Of a DNA stretch of 64,000 nt, positions 46,201 to 57,727 are shown piece after piece. A program made the position numbers and the translations under genes. This DNA comes from Nageia nagi (taxonomy: Eukaryota > Pinophyta), in NCBI GenBank assembly GCA_050084985.1, contig JBITNC010000002.1:23994001-24058000 (forward strand), read 5' to 3'. The notes under the pieces were generated by a model, which was given only the letters and a program-made list of their open reading frames with translations, was not told the origin of the DNA and searched no databases. Within the stretch, counting starts at the first letter, position 1, and the number at the start of each line of letters is the position of its first letter.

Positions 46201-46560
46201 ACTCTTTCCTTGCAACTTAAATCATGGAGAGAAGGTTCATCCTAGGCTTAGGAATATAGAGCACATTTTCAAGAACCTTTCCATGAATCAACACACTTTC
46301 AATGCCTTGGACTTCAAGGATAGAGTTATCACCTATCATAATTGCATCTTTTCTATACTTGTGAAAGTTCTCAAACTTATCCTTTTCAAAGCATAAGTGA
46401 TTAGTGCAACTAGAGTCAACAATATAATTAGATAAAAAAGTGCAAGATAAGGAATAGAGCACTACAGCAAAATCAACTTGAATATTCTTCTTTCCTTTGA
46501 ATTTCTTTACATTACCATTGTCTTTGTTCTTTTTCTCTCTTTTCATTTTATAGCAATCAA
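46201..46560 (-). pseudogene. Copia protease (element C)
   Basis: The minus strand reads NYIVDSSCTNHLCFEKDKF, with D-S-S in place of the catalytic D-S/T-G. GDNSILEVQGIESVLIHGKV and LENVLYIPKPRMNLLSMI follow. The frame 46217-46546 is open. Confidence 0.83.
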
Positions 46561-47405
46561 CTTCTTTGTGACCTTATATGCCATAATAGTTACAATTACC
46601 ATCAAACTTTTTCTTAGAATATGGATTTTTTACTTTACCTTTTCCATCTCTTTGCTTGAAGTGGTTATTACTTTTATTATTCCTGCTGCTATTGTTGTTA
46701 TTCCTATTGTTGCCATTGTTCCTATTGTTATTGTTACTATTGCCTCTTTTCTCAAACCTTTTAGAGTAAGAAGGATATGATTTATTTTGATGATTTAAAT
46801 TCTTATTAAAAGGAGTTTTGGTTACTTCAAGAGCAACATTATTATCCTTAGGAGAAGAAATCAACACCTTTTTATTAAAGGTTTTCTCATGCTTTGAAAG
46901 AAGCCTAGAAAGGTTCTCAAGGGAGAATACTTCTTCTTAATTATCAAGCATTGTTTCCATAACCATCACAAAGTTTCTAAACTTTTACGAAAGGCTTTAA
47001 AAAATGATGAAGACCATGAACTCATCATTGATCCAATTGCACTCACAAGTAGCAAGTTGGGTCTTTAGGTTAATAATTTTGTTCAAGTAGATAGCTACAT
47101 TTTCATCTTCCCATTAATAATATTAAAGCAATTTTTGATTAATGGTAAACCTTCTTGAAAACATTGAACCAAGGTATATTTGCTTAAGCTTATCTCAAGC
47201 TTCCTTTACTGAGGTTGAGGATGAAATCAACAGGAGCACATCATCTAAAATTGAACAAAAGATTATGGAGGTTGCTAACTCATTTTTTGTGTTATAAGTC
47301 TCTAGTGCCTTCTCATATATAGGAGAAACAAGGTTCTCATTCACTATTTGCCAAAGTTTTCTTGCCTGTAATTCAGCTTTCATCTATGGTTCCCAAATAC
47401 CAAAG
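46561..47405 (-). pseudogene. gag: Copia gag (element C), main part, interrupted by element B
   Basis: MKAELQARKLWQIVNENLV at 47383 (minus) follows a TAG stop and matches the gags of A and B. The Asn-rich basic stretch (46574-46867) precedes the knuckle CNYYGI(stop)GHKEVDC. The second knuckle cysteine is Tyr, as in A and B. The N-terminal codons lie beyond element B at 54325-54363. Confidence 0.87.
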
Positions 47406-47905
47406 TGTTGGAATGTATAATGCATTATTGTAAAGGTTTGTATTAAATCTTCTATGTAAGTTCACTAATACTTAAGAGTATAATTCGATACCTTAAGTAT
47501 TTAAGTGAATATGATAATGTTATTTGTCTTACACTCCATGTCATGAGCATGCCCCTTAGATAAAAGGATGTGCATGTCATACTTTTGTACATTGGATAAT
47601 AGGATGATCCAAAAAGGGATTTTGGTCTATAAATAAAAGGCTACCTCTTTGTGATTAGATACCAATTATGGAGTAAAGTTATGCTATAGGATAGTGCTTA
47701 GGAGTTGAGATTAAGAGGATTGTAAGAGAGTTGTATTTGTGATTGAAGTAAAGATCTAGTTATTGGATGTACTACTAGTTGGAGGAACCACTTACATCTT
47801 GTGTTATCTTTGTGAGATTGCTTTGTGAGTTTATTAGATGTGTATTGTGAGATTTCATGTGATCTTGGTTATTTAAGAATTATCTTGTTAGTGTTAGTTC
47901 CTACA
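47406..47905 (+). repeat. 5' LTR of copia element B
   Basis: 500 bp. The palindrome (47465-47500) carries extra changes. A TATAAATA block lies at about 47628-47637. Confidence 0.92.
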
Positions 47906-47908
47906 AAT

Positions 47909-47920
47909 TGGTATTAGAGC
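47909..47920 (+). other. Primer binding site of element B
   Basis: TGGTATTAGAGC, one base from the TGGTATCAGAGC consensus. Confidence 0.82.
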
Positions 47921-49734
47921 CCCTTGAAAGCTCCTCTTCACAACCTTGGTGTGGATGCTCTTCTTCTTGGTGTTCATCTCTTTATTTCATTGTTGAGGTA
48001 AAATTAAAGAAAAAGTATAACCTCCTACATACAATCTCCTCCATTTTTTTTTATCTTTTTTTGGCATATTTAACTAAGGTTACTAACATATTTTGTATTC
48101 TGTTAGTTCTCTCTTATATATGTAGCAAAATTTGTAAAAGAGCAATATACTGTGAAGCATTGTTTTTCTATTGTTAGCTATAAGTTTAAAAGTGTTTTTT
48201 TTTTGTATTTCTTTAACTTTGCATATATTTGGTTTGGAGGTTTATTTTTTTTATAAATAGGTTTATTTACAAAAAAAGTGGAAAGAACTAATTATTTATT
48301 TCTTCATTTGCATATTCAATTGTAAATTAAATAATTTTTTTAACAAAAATTATATATTTACATTACCCTTTGCTTAAATAAACAAATTATATTTATTTTT
48401 TTATTTAGTATTAAAAAATAATAAAAAAAGAGGGATTGGATTTTTAAATTATGCTTTGTGAAAATTTTTATTTGGTGACTAGGGCCCTCTCCTTTCTTTG
48501 TCAAGGTTTTGGCCACCTCTCAACTAGCAACCTCTACTTAGTCGGTAGCTCTTCAATCTACAGCTAGGGATCCTTTGTAACCCACCTTTGCATCTCCTCC
48601 TTTCCTGCATGCACTTTCTCTTGCACCCTCCACACACTTTGGATTTGCATTGGCCTCTAACCTATCATTGACCTTTTCTCTGACATCAACCTTTGCCTTA
48701 CCGTTGACCTCCACGTCCCTATGCCTCTATCATCAATCCTCCTCCACATTCCCGATCACCTTCCCTTCATGGCCCTCCTCCATGCCTCCCATATACCTTC
48801 CCTTTGTGGCCCTCCTCCATGCCCCTTGACCTCCATGTTGCATGATCTTCTACCTTGGTATCAAATGAAATGTGTAATCTTCTCCCACTCTATTTGTTTT
48901 AATATGGAGGCCCTTTCTTGTTTGTGCATTTAATTTTTTTTTTTACATCATTACTCTTAAATGCTTTTTATTGAGAAAAATGTGGCACATGGAGGATATT
49001 TTGGAGTATAATTGTTTAGACAAAACCTTTTTTTTTAGTCAAAAAGTTGCTAAGGTAATCTAAGGACAAATATTTAAGTTGAAGAAGGGAGATTTTTTAT
49101 CTTATCTAAGCCAACTAATTTTTTTAGCATACAAGTTTTAGGGATAAAACCATAAGTTAAAAGGGGGAAATTTGCATGAATTTTTTTACTTAAAGTCTAG
49201 AACATGATGCTTACTTAATTTTTTAAGTTAATGATTAGGGCTTAAAATTTTTAAGTAAATACTTTAAAGTTAAATGCATAGTACTTATTTGATAAGTATT
49301 TTTTAAGTTAAAAGATATATTTCTTTACTTAAAATTGTTAAGTTATAAAGTACATTTTTATATGCATACTTTTAAGTTAAGATGATGCATGCTTATAATA
49401 AGTACTTATAAAATGTTATATGCTTATGCTTAGTATAAAATTGACCAAGGCAAATTGGTTGAGGATTGGTAGTTCTTAAGCTCCTCTTGTGTGGACATCT
49501 AAGTGAAAGCCTAATTTTTAGATAAGAAAACAAGCTTCAATAATGTCACTCTACATCTATAATTTTTGATATGAAAAATGTATTTGGGTACATGGATTAT
49601 TTGATTTGTACAAAATTTACACTTATGAAGCATGTATTTAGTGTTAAAAGTAACATGTATTATTTACTTGGTTAAAACTTAACATTTAATATTGTTTAGT
49701 AAACCACATGCTTATTATTTTTCACATTCTAATG
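47921..49734 (+). other. Leader of element B
   Basis: About 1.8 kb without coding signal. It contains a C/T-rich stretch (48480-48860) related to the leader of A but not triplicated. It is shorter than the leaders of A and C, chiefly because sequence equivalent to 5541-5900 of A is missing. Confidence 0.65.
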
Positions 49735-50700
49735 TAGCAAATGGGAGAATCCTTTTTACCCAAACATATTCTCAATGGTTTCAACTTTAAGATTTGTGAA
49801 CCACATATGAGAGCTAAATTATAGGCAAGGAAACTTTGGTAAATAGTAAATGAGAACCTTATCTTTCCTATAAATGAGAAGGCATTAGAGGCTTATAACA
49901 CAAAAAATGAGTTGGCAACCTATATGATTTATCATGAAATTTTAGATGATGTATTCCTAATGATTTCCTCTTCAACCTTGGTAAAGTAAGCTTGATATAA
50001 GTTTAAGCAAATCTACCTTAGTTCAAACTTTTCAAAAAAATTTACTATTCTCCAAAAGTTACTTCAATCTCATCAAGGAGAAGATGAAAATGTGGCTATC
50101 TATTTGAATAAAATCATTGACCTAAAGACCCAACTTATTGCTTGTGGGTGCAATTGGATCAATGATGATTTCATTATCTTCATCATTTTTTAAAACCTTT
50201 CTTCAAAGTTTGAAAACTTTATGACTATTATGGAAATAAGGCTTGATGATGATGAAGAAGTCTTCTCCCTTGAGTATCTCTTTGGGTACCTATTGAAGCA
50301 TAAAGAAATCCTTAACAATAAGGTGTTGATTTCTTCTCCTAAAGATAATAATGTTGCTCTTGGAGCAACCAAAACTCTTTTCAAAAAGAAATTCAACCAT
50401 AAAAAAAAATCTTATCCTTCTTCCTCCAAGAGGTTTGAAAAAAGAGGAAACGGCTACAATAGCAAAAGGAACAATAGAAATAATATCCATAGCAGTAGGA
50501 ACAATGATAAAAACAACCACTTTAAGTAAAAATATGAAAAGGGAAAAGTAAATAATTCATATCTTAAGGAAAAATTTGATGGTAATTGTAACTATTATAG
50601 CATTCAAGGTCACAAAGAAGTTGATTGCTACAAAAAGAAAAGAGGGGAAAAGAATAAAGGTAATATAAATGTAAAGAACTACAAAGAAAAGAAGAATATT
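49735..50700 (+). pseudogene. gag: Copia gag (element B), broken
   Basis: Starts near GESFLPKHILNG-like sequence and MRAKL. It then shows IFPINEKALEAYNTKNELAT, LNKIIDLKTQLIACGCNWI, the Asn-rich basic stretch (50400-50520) and the knuckle CNYYSIQGHKEVDC near 50590-50630. The second knuckle cysteine is Tyr. Several stops and frameshifts (for example at 49820 and 49985) break it. Confidence 0.84.
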
Positions 50701-51160
50701 TATGTTAGTTTTGTTGTGGTGCTCTACTCCATGTCTTGCTTTTTTTCATTTGAATGGATTGTTGACTCTAGTTCCACTAATCACCTATGTTTTGAAAAGA
50801 AAAAGTTTGAAAACTTTCACAAGTATAAAAAAGATGTGATTGTGATAGGTGATAACTCCACCCTTGAAGTCCAAGGAATTGGGAGTGTGTTGATTCATAA
50901 AAAGTTATTGAAAATATTCTCTATGCTCCTAAGTTAAGGATGAACCTTCTCACTATGATCCAAGTTGCTAAAAAAAGGTACTCTTTTGAGTTTGAATCTC
51001 AATCCTAGTGCATTAAGAAAGGACTTGCCACTTTGGTTAAAGGATCTATGAAAGATAATCTCTACATTGTGGATCAAGTTCTATCAAAGATTTGTCTTGC
51101 TTCTAATGTGTGTTCTAGAATCAATCTTTAGCACCATCATTTAGGGCACTTTAACCATAA
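50701..51160 (+). pseudogene. Copia protease and integrase N-terminus (element B)
   Basis: SFEWIVDSSSTNHLCFEKKK marks the protease, with D-S-S replacing D-S/T-G. GDNSTLEVQGIGSVLIHKK follows, then a frameshift. The integrase HHCC start (HHHLGHFNHKSIQVMKDQEL) follows an in-frame stop. Confidence 0.82.
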
Positions 51161-51960
51161 GAGTATTCAAGTCATGAAAGATCAAGAACTTGTAGAAGGT
51201 TTGTTTTAAATTTCTCCTTTGATTGGTCTATGTGAGAAGTGCATTCTTGGCAAGATATATAGATAAAATCTTAAAAAAGATAAGGCAATAAGAGCATATC
51301 AATCTTTTCAAATTGTACATTCAAATTTGATGGATCCATTTCATACTAAGTCACTTGGAGGAGCATCTTACATCTTGACCTTCATTGATGACTTTAGTAG
51401 GATGACCATTGGGTATCTACTTGAGCACAAGGATCAAACCATTGAGAGCTTTAAGGTTTTTAAGGCCTTTATCAAGAATCAAAATAACCTTAAAATCAAG
51501 ATGTTGAGATCAAATAATAGGGGAGAATATAACAACAATGAGTTCAATGATTATTATGCTAAGTATGGAATCAAGAGGCAATTTTTGATTTTTTAAACTC
51601 CTTAGTAGAACAATGTTGAAAAGAAAAATAGAACAATTATAGAGATGGATAGATGCATGTTGGGTAATCTTCCTAAATTCTTATGGGATGAACCTATAGG
51701 TGTCTTAAAAAATCCATTTAGAGTAAAACTCCTTTTGAGGATTACTCAAGAAGAAAACCTCACCTAAGTGTGTTTAGTTGTGAAGAATTCTCCTATATTA
51801 TTTCTAAGAAAAAGAAAAATTTAGATTAAAAAAACTAAAAAATGCATCTTTATGAGTTATAATAGTCGGCATAGAGGCTATAGGCTCTACTTTCCATCCT
51901 ATAAAGTAGTGTTCATTTCAAGGGATGTAAATTTCAATGAACTACCTAATGAATTTGCTT
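51161..51960 (+). pseudogene. Copia integrase (element B), broken
   Basis: GLCEKCILGKIYR completes the zinc module. The core reads IVHSNLMDPFHTKSLGGASY, FIDDFSRMTIGYLLEHKD and MLRSNNRGEYNNNEFNDYYA. Both visible catalytic aspartates (HSD and SDN) are Asn. The C-terminal part contains YNSRHRGYRLYFPSYKVVFI and ends near DVNFNELP. Sequence equivalent to part of 8400-8460 in A is shortened. Confidence 0.85.
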
Positions 51961-52580
51961 CTAATGAGGATGTTGATAATATAAAAGACTCTTCAGTTGG
52001 ACCTAGTTGGTTAGATATTGATGTAGATAAGTTACCTCAGGAACAAAATTCTCCAACTCAAAAGGTAACAAGGAGTATGACCTTGAACAAATCCTTATTT
52101 GCCAAAATTTACAACAAACATGAACCCTCAACCTTCAAAGAAGCTTCTACACAAGAGTGTTAGATCTATATGTGTTCAATCAAGAAAAATACATGGTCTT
52201 GATTCTCCTTTATGTGGATGATCTTCTAATAACTAGGAATAATGATGAAATCATTCAAGAATGCATATCCAAACTTAAGGCAACATTTGAAATGATTGAT
52301 CTTGGTCTCTCACACTACTATATTAAAATGTAAGTGTATCAATACAAGGATTATACTTACCTCTATCAGTATAAGTATATATCAAATATATTGCAAAAGT
52401 TTGGAATAGAAGAGTGTAGATATGTTGCAATCCCAGTCTCTTTTGAAATCATAATCTCTCTGAGCTTGAACTCTTAGTTAGCTAATGCTACAAATTACAA
52501 AAAATTAATTAGTATTCTTTTGTATTTGATTATATCCAGGCTAGATATTGCCTTTCCAATGAATTTGATTGCATGATTCA
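51961..52580 (+). pseudogene. Copia reverse transcriptase (element B), N-terminal half deleted
   Basis: KSLFAKIYNKHEPSTFKEAS leads straight into a TAG and then sequence equivalent to 9380 in A. About 0.5 kb (A positions about 8880-9380) is missing at about 52160-52170. The lost part includes the LQLDVKSAFLNG and QPKGF blocks. What remains contains LLYVDDLLITRNNDE (about 52200-52245) and the C-terminal RT. Confidence 0.85.
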
Positions 52581-53165
52581 TGAAAAAACCTTATGTTGAG
52601 CACCTCAATGTTGTTAAGCAAATCTTGAGGTATGTTGCAAGGACCAAGGATATTACTCTCAAGTATTCTAAGTTACCCTTAATTGTTCTCTCTAGATTCT
52701 CAGATTCTAACTATGTTGAAGATAGAGATGATAGAAAATCAACCTTGTCATATGTGTTTAGCATTGGTTCAGGTGCTATCTCTTGGACTTCCAAGAAGCA
52801 ACCTACTATTTCTCTTTCCATCATAGAATTTGAATAGTATGCCATGTTTATTGTAGTCCAGGAAGCCATTTGGCTAAGGTATCTTTAGAAATAAATTGGG
52901 TATGGCTCATCTTTGATTTCTTTAGATAATTAATCAGTTATTTCTTTAGTTAAGAATCTTGAATTCTATTAGAGAACCAAACATATGGAAATCCATACCT
53001 ATTTTATCAAGGAGAAGGTTCTTGATGGCATCATACACCTGGAGTATTGTCCATCCACCTTGAACTCTACTAATTTATTCACCAAGCCCCTCCTAAAAGC
53101 TTAATTTTGTAAGCTTAAGGATGCTATCAGGTTGGTGAAGTTACCCTCAAGGGGGGGTGAAGTCT
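52581..53165 (+). pseudogene. Copia RNase H (element B)
   Basis: Reads KPYVEHLNVVKQILRYVART, ILRYV-type connection sequence, FSDSNYVEDRDDRKSTLSYV and GAISWTSKKQPTISLSIIEF. A stop then falls in E-Y-x-A (EFE stop YAM). The rest continues with stops to the end of the coding region near GGGEV-like sequence. Confidence 0.85.
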
Positions 53166-53868
53166 AAATTATTATGTTGAATTCATGTTTATGATGACAA
53201 CTTCACCCCTAAGAGGATTTTGTGCTGTATAGTGTTGATTTTATTATACACCTTTATAGTAAGTTCACTCTATGTGAGGAACTTATTATATAAATTTTTA
53301 AAGAAAAAAGATTGGCCAATCTAGCACTATTTAGTTATCCATGTGTGAGGAACTCTTATGTGTCTTTTGGAATTATTTAGTTATCCATATGTAACTCATA
53401 TGTGTATGCTCTATTTTTGAAATAATAATCAACACATGTTTTATATACGGTAGATGACTATAAGTTTTTAGCATGGCATCTTCATGATGACTTATAATGC
53501 ACCATTTATCAGTGCATGATGGCATTTGTATAATTCATCTATTCTTGTTAATATGAATATGTTGCATCTAATTGATCTTGTTATTTGAGCTACTTATGAC
53601 TTGTAGGTTCCTTTGAGATTATAGGTTACTTACCTCAGGTATATAATCTCTTGGAGACTCTTCATGACTTCCAGCTAGATAAGTACTTCATCTACATTGA
53701 AACTAGTTATGGTTAATGATTGTATCTAACAAAGTAGTGAGTCTCAAACTAGATATTTCTTACATCAAAAATATGTAAAAATTTCTCATCTCCATTGTAT
53801 CTATTTGGAACAGAACTCTCTTACTTTCTCTTCTTCTTCTCTCTTACTCGCTCTATCCCAATATTGCA
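53166..53868 (+). other. 3' trailer of element B
   Basis: Non-coding. It has one unit of the repeat that is multiplied in A. Confidence 0.6.
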
Positions 53869-53879
53869 TTAAGGGAAAG
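53869..53879 (+). other. Polypurine tract of element B
   Basis: TTAAGGGAAAG precedes the 3' LTR; it is eroded relative to A. Confidence 0.75.
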
Positions 53880-54324
53880 TGTTGGAATGTATAGTGTATT
53901 ATTGTAAAGGCTTGTATTAAATATTCTATGTAAGTTGATTAATACTTAAGGGTATCATTTGATACCTTAAGTATTTAAGTGAATATGATAATGTTATTTT
54001 TCCTACACTCCATGTCATGAGCATTGCCCTTGGATAAAAGGATGTGCATGTCATGCTTTTGTACATTGGATAATAGAGTGATACAAAGAGGGATTTTGTT
54101 CTATAAATACAAGGCTCATTTTTTATGATTACATACCAATTGTGGAGTAAATTTATGCTATAGGAGAGTGCTTAGATGTTGAGATTAAGAGGATTGTAAG
54201 AGTTTTGTATTTGTGATTGAAGTAAAGATCTAGTTAGTGGATATACTCTTAGTTGGATGTGTATTGTGAGCTTTCATGTGATCTTGGTTGTTTAAGAATT
54301 ATCTTGTTAGTGTTAGTTCCTACA
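53880..54324 (+). repeat. 3' LTR of copia element B, with a ~55-bp internal deletion
   Basis: 445 bp. Relative to 47406-47905 it lacks the block containing GAGGAACCACTTACATCTTG and the bases up to ATGTGTATTGTGAG. The deletion junction is near 54257. Confidence 0.9.
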
Positions 54325-54363
54325 CAAAATTGAAACCATCAAGAATGTGTTTGGGTAAAAAGG
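54325..54363 (-). pseudogene. N-terminal gag fragment of element C
   Basis: On the minus strand this gives FLPKHILDGFNF-like codons (PFLPKHI-, DG), which join to IWEP and KAELQARKLW at 47405. It is the small part of C's gag left on the far side of element B. Confidence 0.8.
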
Positions 54364-57300
54364 AGTCTCCCATTTACTACACAAGGATGTGAAAAAAAAT
54401 AATAAACATGTGGTTTAATAAATAACATTATATGTTAAGTTTTAACCAAGTAAATAAGTGAAAATATTTTACAACTCAAATAATAACCCATGTACTCAAA
54501 TACATTTCTTATTTTAAGAACTGTATATGTAGAGTGACATTATTAAAGCTTGTTTTCTTATTTAAAATTAGGCATTCACCTGGATGCCCACACAAGAGGA
54601 GCCCAAGTAATACCAATCCTCAACTAGTTCACCTTGGTCAATATAATACTCTCATAAGGAGAAGTACGTACTATTTTCCAAGGTTATGATGTATATTGTA
54701 TCTATCAAATTATTAATCTTGATTGGGTTTTAAGTTATCCTCCTAAGTTATCAGGATAATCTCTAAATAGACATGCAAACATGTGGTATCACTACACACA
54801 TGCTTGTCCATCTATTAGAGTTATATCCAGACCAACAGAGGACTTAGAGGTAATTGAAAAGTATAAACTATTCACCATTTGGATCATTAGACTTAAAGGG
54901 TCCAATTCACCTATCCTCACCTCATGGCTCCCCAATCAAGTCATTTTATGGAATGTACATGCAGATGTGTTCATTTTATAAAGTTGTCCATTTCAATGTT
55001 TACATTTTTGTTTGCATAAAAAAATAAATCAAAATATAAAACATGAAGTAAGAGAGCATAAGTAAAATATCATCCATTCAAAAATTTGAAACCTAAGTGT
55101 CCAATAGGTTTTGTTTACCAACCCCAAAAGGACATCTTTTACATCATTTCTTATTTTGCACAAATCCATTCCATACTTTGCATAAAAAAATTTGCATGCA
55201 TCAATCCCATAACTTAAAAAAATTAAGTAAAACATTCATAAGAATATTCTAAGTAATTAACATGCATCACATGTATAAAGAATTTAAGTCATAAGAAATT
55301 CCCTCCATTTTACTTAAAAGTAAGAAGCTTTCCATTCAATGGATACTAAAAAATAGCATTATTAGGTTACCTTAGAAAACAAATTTAACTAAGGAAAATA
55401 ATGGTTAAGAATTCTGCTCTAGTTTCTTACTCGCAATAAGTACTAAAAAATTGCAATTTGATTAGAGCATAAAAAAATTCTCTTTGGGATGCCTACTTAA
55501 AAAATTAGGTTGAAACTTCAAGGGAAAAAATAATTTTAGCAATGTAAAATTTTTTCTATTGAAATAATTTAAAGGAGTAATATTAATAATCTCCAAAAAA
55601 GTACCCCTTTTGTGATTTTCTTCAAGTAAACAAGGTAAAAATTTAATAAGCCATCATTTACTTTTGATTCTAACTCTATGTTAAGTCAGAAAGAATTAAT
55701 GAACTCTAACACCCATTAATGGAGAAAGAAAAATGTATGGACATCCACCAACAAATAATAATAAAAAAGTCTTTGTAATAATTATTACTTGCAAGGTTGG
55801 AATATTTTAAAGAAAAATGTCATCTAGCCAAGAAAGAAGCCATGATGAAGGAGTAGGCACTCTTTAAAAAACAAACTTGCACAAATGGTACCAAGGGAGT
55901 AGCACCAGAGGGAGGTGAGCAAAAGTTGAGTTTAGGGCCAAAGAAGTTGAAGCAATTCAAGGAAGGCCACATGAGGAGGTGAAAATGATGGGCCACAAGG
56001 GATGAGGCTACAAAGAAGAGGGTGGAGTTATGGTAGAGGGAGAAAGGTTGCAGCGGAGTAGTGAAATGGCATACACATAAGAGAAATATTATGATAGATC
56101 ATAAGGTATAATGGCTGATAGGAGGAGTGCTGGTGGCATAAACAAAAGAGGGACTTAGCCCTCCCTTCTCTCCTCCACTAGTAACAGGAGCATACCCATA
56201 AAGACAAATGAGATACTAAGGCAACGAGGGGTGAGGGGTTCACCTTAGAATGAAAGCACCATTTTAGGTTTAGAGAGGCCACTAGGAAAAACATGTTCCA
56301 TGCAATTGCATAAGGAGATCCAGGTAGATTGGTTAACAAGAGGCAAGGGAGATGAGGTATGGTTGAATAACTTCATCGTCGCTCCCTCCTTTGTTTTGAA
56401 AAAGGATTTTCAAAAATTTAAATGCCTTCCTCCTAATTTTGAAAAAAAAAGGCAACTCTCCTTTTTTTATTTACTGAAATGCAACCTCAAAAAAAATGTA
56501 GTAAAAATACTTTAATTTTTTTTGTTAATATAAAAAATAATTAAAACAAAAAATTGTTCAAGATAACTATTTTGATAAAAGAATTAAGGTAGATAAAAAA
56601 TATAAACTTTTCATTGAAATTTTGTATATAATTTTTGAATAAAAAATAATATATATTTTTACTCAAAGCTTTTGATATACATAATAAAAAAATAACTTCA
56701 AAAAATTAAGGCTATGCAAAATTATAGCAATAAAATAGAAAAAAAAAATTACAACTAACGATAAGACATGTTAGTATAAAAAACATGCATCAAAATATTT
56801 TACTACTTTAAGCAAATTTTGTCATAAAAAAGAACTAACATAAAATATGTTAGTAATCAAAAATAAAGATTAGAGAAAGGTTATACCTTTGAAGCACTTT
56901 TACCTCATAATGGAGTGTAGGATAAAGAATGAGGACCTCCAAATTAAAGATGAACTTCTAAACCAAGGATGTGTAGAGGAGCCTACAAGGAGCTTTGATA
57001 CGAATTGAAGGGATTGAGCCATAAACTAAACAACTCTAAACTCCTAAGATCATATGAAATCTCACAAATAACATCTAAATAACTCAAAATCTTTGTAGGA
57101 AAAAACTTTGAGTTAAAATATTTTGAAAAAAAAAATCCCTTAAAATGATTTTAGGGAAAATTTTCCTCCACTTTGTTATATATATATATATACAAGAGTG
57201 AGGAAAAAAAAATTGTAATTTTTGTATTTGAATTTATTTTGATCAATTAAAACATTACAATAAAAAATAGAGACTAATAATTGTTGTTACATCTTAAATA

Positions 57301-57712
57301 CTTTAGGTTAAAGAAATTATTTCAAAAATAATTGTAACTACCATAAAGTATTAGTAACACAAATGTGTAACAATAATATATATATATATATATATATAAA
57401 CAATGTTAGTAACTCATGAGGAAAATAAAGAAATTGCTTATTTTATCTAATGTATAGCCCAATCATTAACATAAAACATTGTTAGTAGAAAAAAAAAATG
57501 AGCAATAATATATTATGTTAGTAAGGCATTGTTTTCTAGGATTTAAACTAACATAATCATAAATAATTTTAGTATCAAAAATTAACTATTAAAAAAAGGA
57601 TAGGGGGTTATACCTGTAAATTGTTTTACCTCGAACAAGAAGAGTAAACCTCCAAAGATGATGTATAAGGATGAAAAACCTCCAAAAATGTTGAATAAGA
57701 GCTTTCACACCA
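54364..57712 (-). other. Leader of element C, with internal duplication
   Basis: About 3.3 kb without sense coding domains. 54364-55270 aligns with 5500-6450 of A. 55850-56300 is the G/A-rich counterpart of the C/T-rich leader region of A. The end near the PBS is duplicated together with an LTR fragment (57005-57110). (TA)n runs lie at 57178-57191 and 57377-57400. Confidence 0.7.
57005..57110 (-). repeat. Extra LTR-end plus PBS copy inside the leader of C
   Basis: The sequence AGCTTTGATACGAATT (56991-57006) is a second PBS-like site in minus orientation. It is followed by ATAAACTAAACAACTCTAAA, AGATCATATGAAATCTCAC and so on, which is the last 100 bp or so of the LTR. The true junction is at 57713-57830. 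Leader-like sequence then repeats (56880-56990 resembles 57600-57712). Confidence 0.8.
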
Positions 57713-57725
57713 AGCTTTGATACCA
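57713..57725 (-). other. Primer binding site of element C
   Basis: The minus strand reads TTGGTATCAAAGC, next to the 5' LTR end. Confidence 0.82.
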
Positions 57726-57727
57726 AA

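Larger units (their letters stand above)
47406..54324 (+). mobile_element. Ty1/copia retrotransposon B, nested head-to-head in element C
   Basis: LTRs at 47406-47905 and 53880-54324 start TGTTGGAATG and end CCTACA. Flanks are CAAAG (47401-47405) and CAAAA (54325-54329), a 4-of-5 duplication. The PBS is at 47909-47920 and the purine tract at 53869-53879. gag, PR, IN, a deleted RT and RNase H read on the plus strand. B belongs to the same family as its host C but points the other way. Confidence 0.92.

Noticed and set aside
46478-46780. 100-codon plus-strand hydrophobic frame resembling a membrane protein; a similar one lies at 7003-7326 (minus).
   Set aside because: Both are antisense to the Asn/Lys-rich part of copia gag. 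AAT/AAC-rich codons read backwards as Ile/Val, giving false membrane segments.
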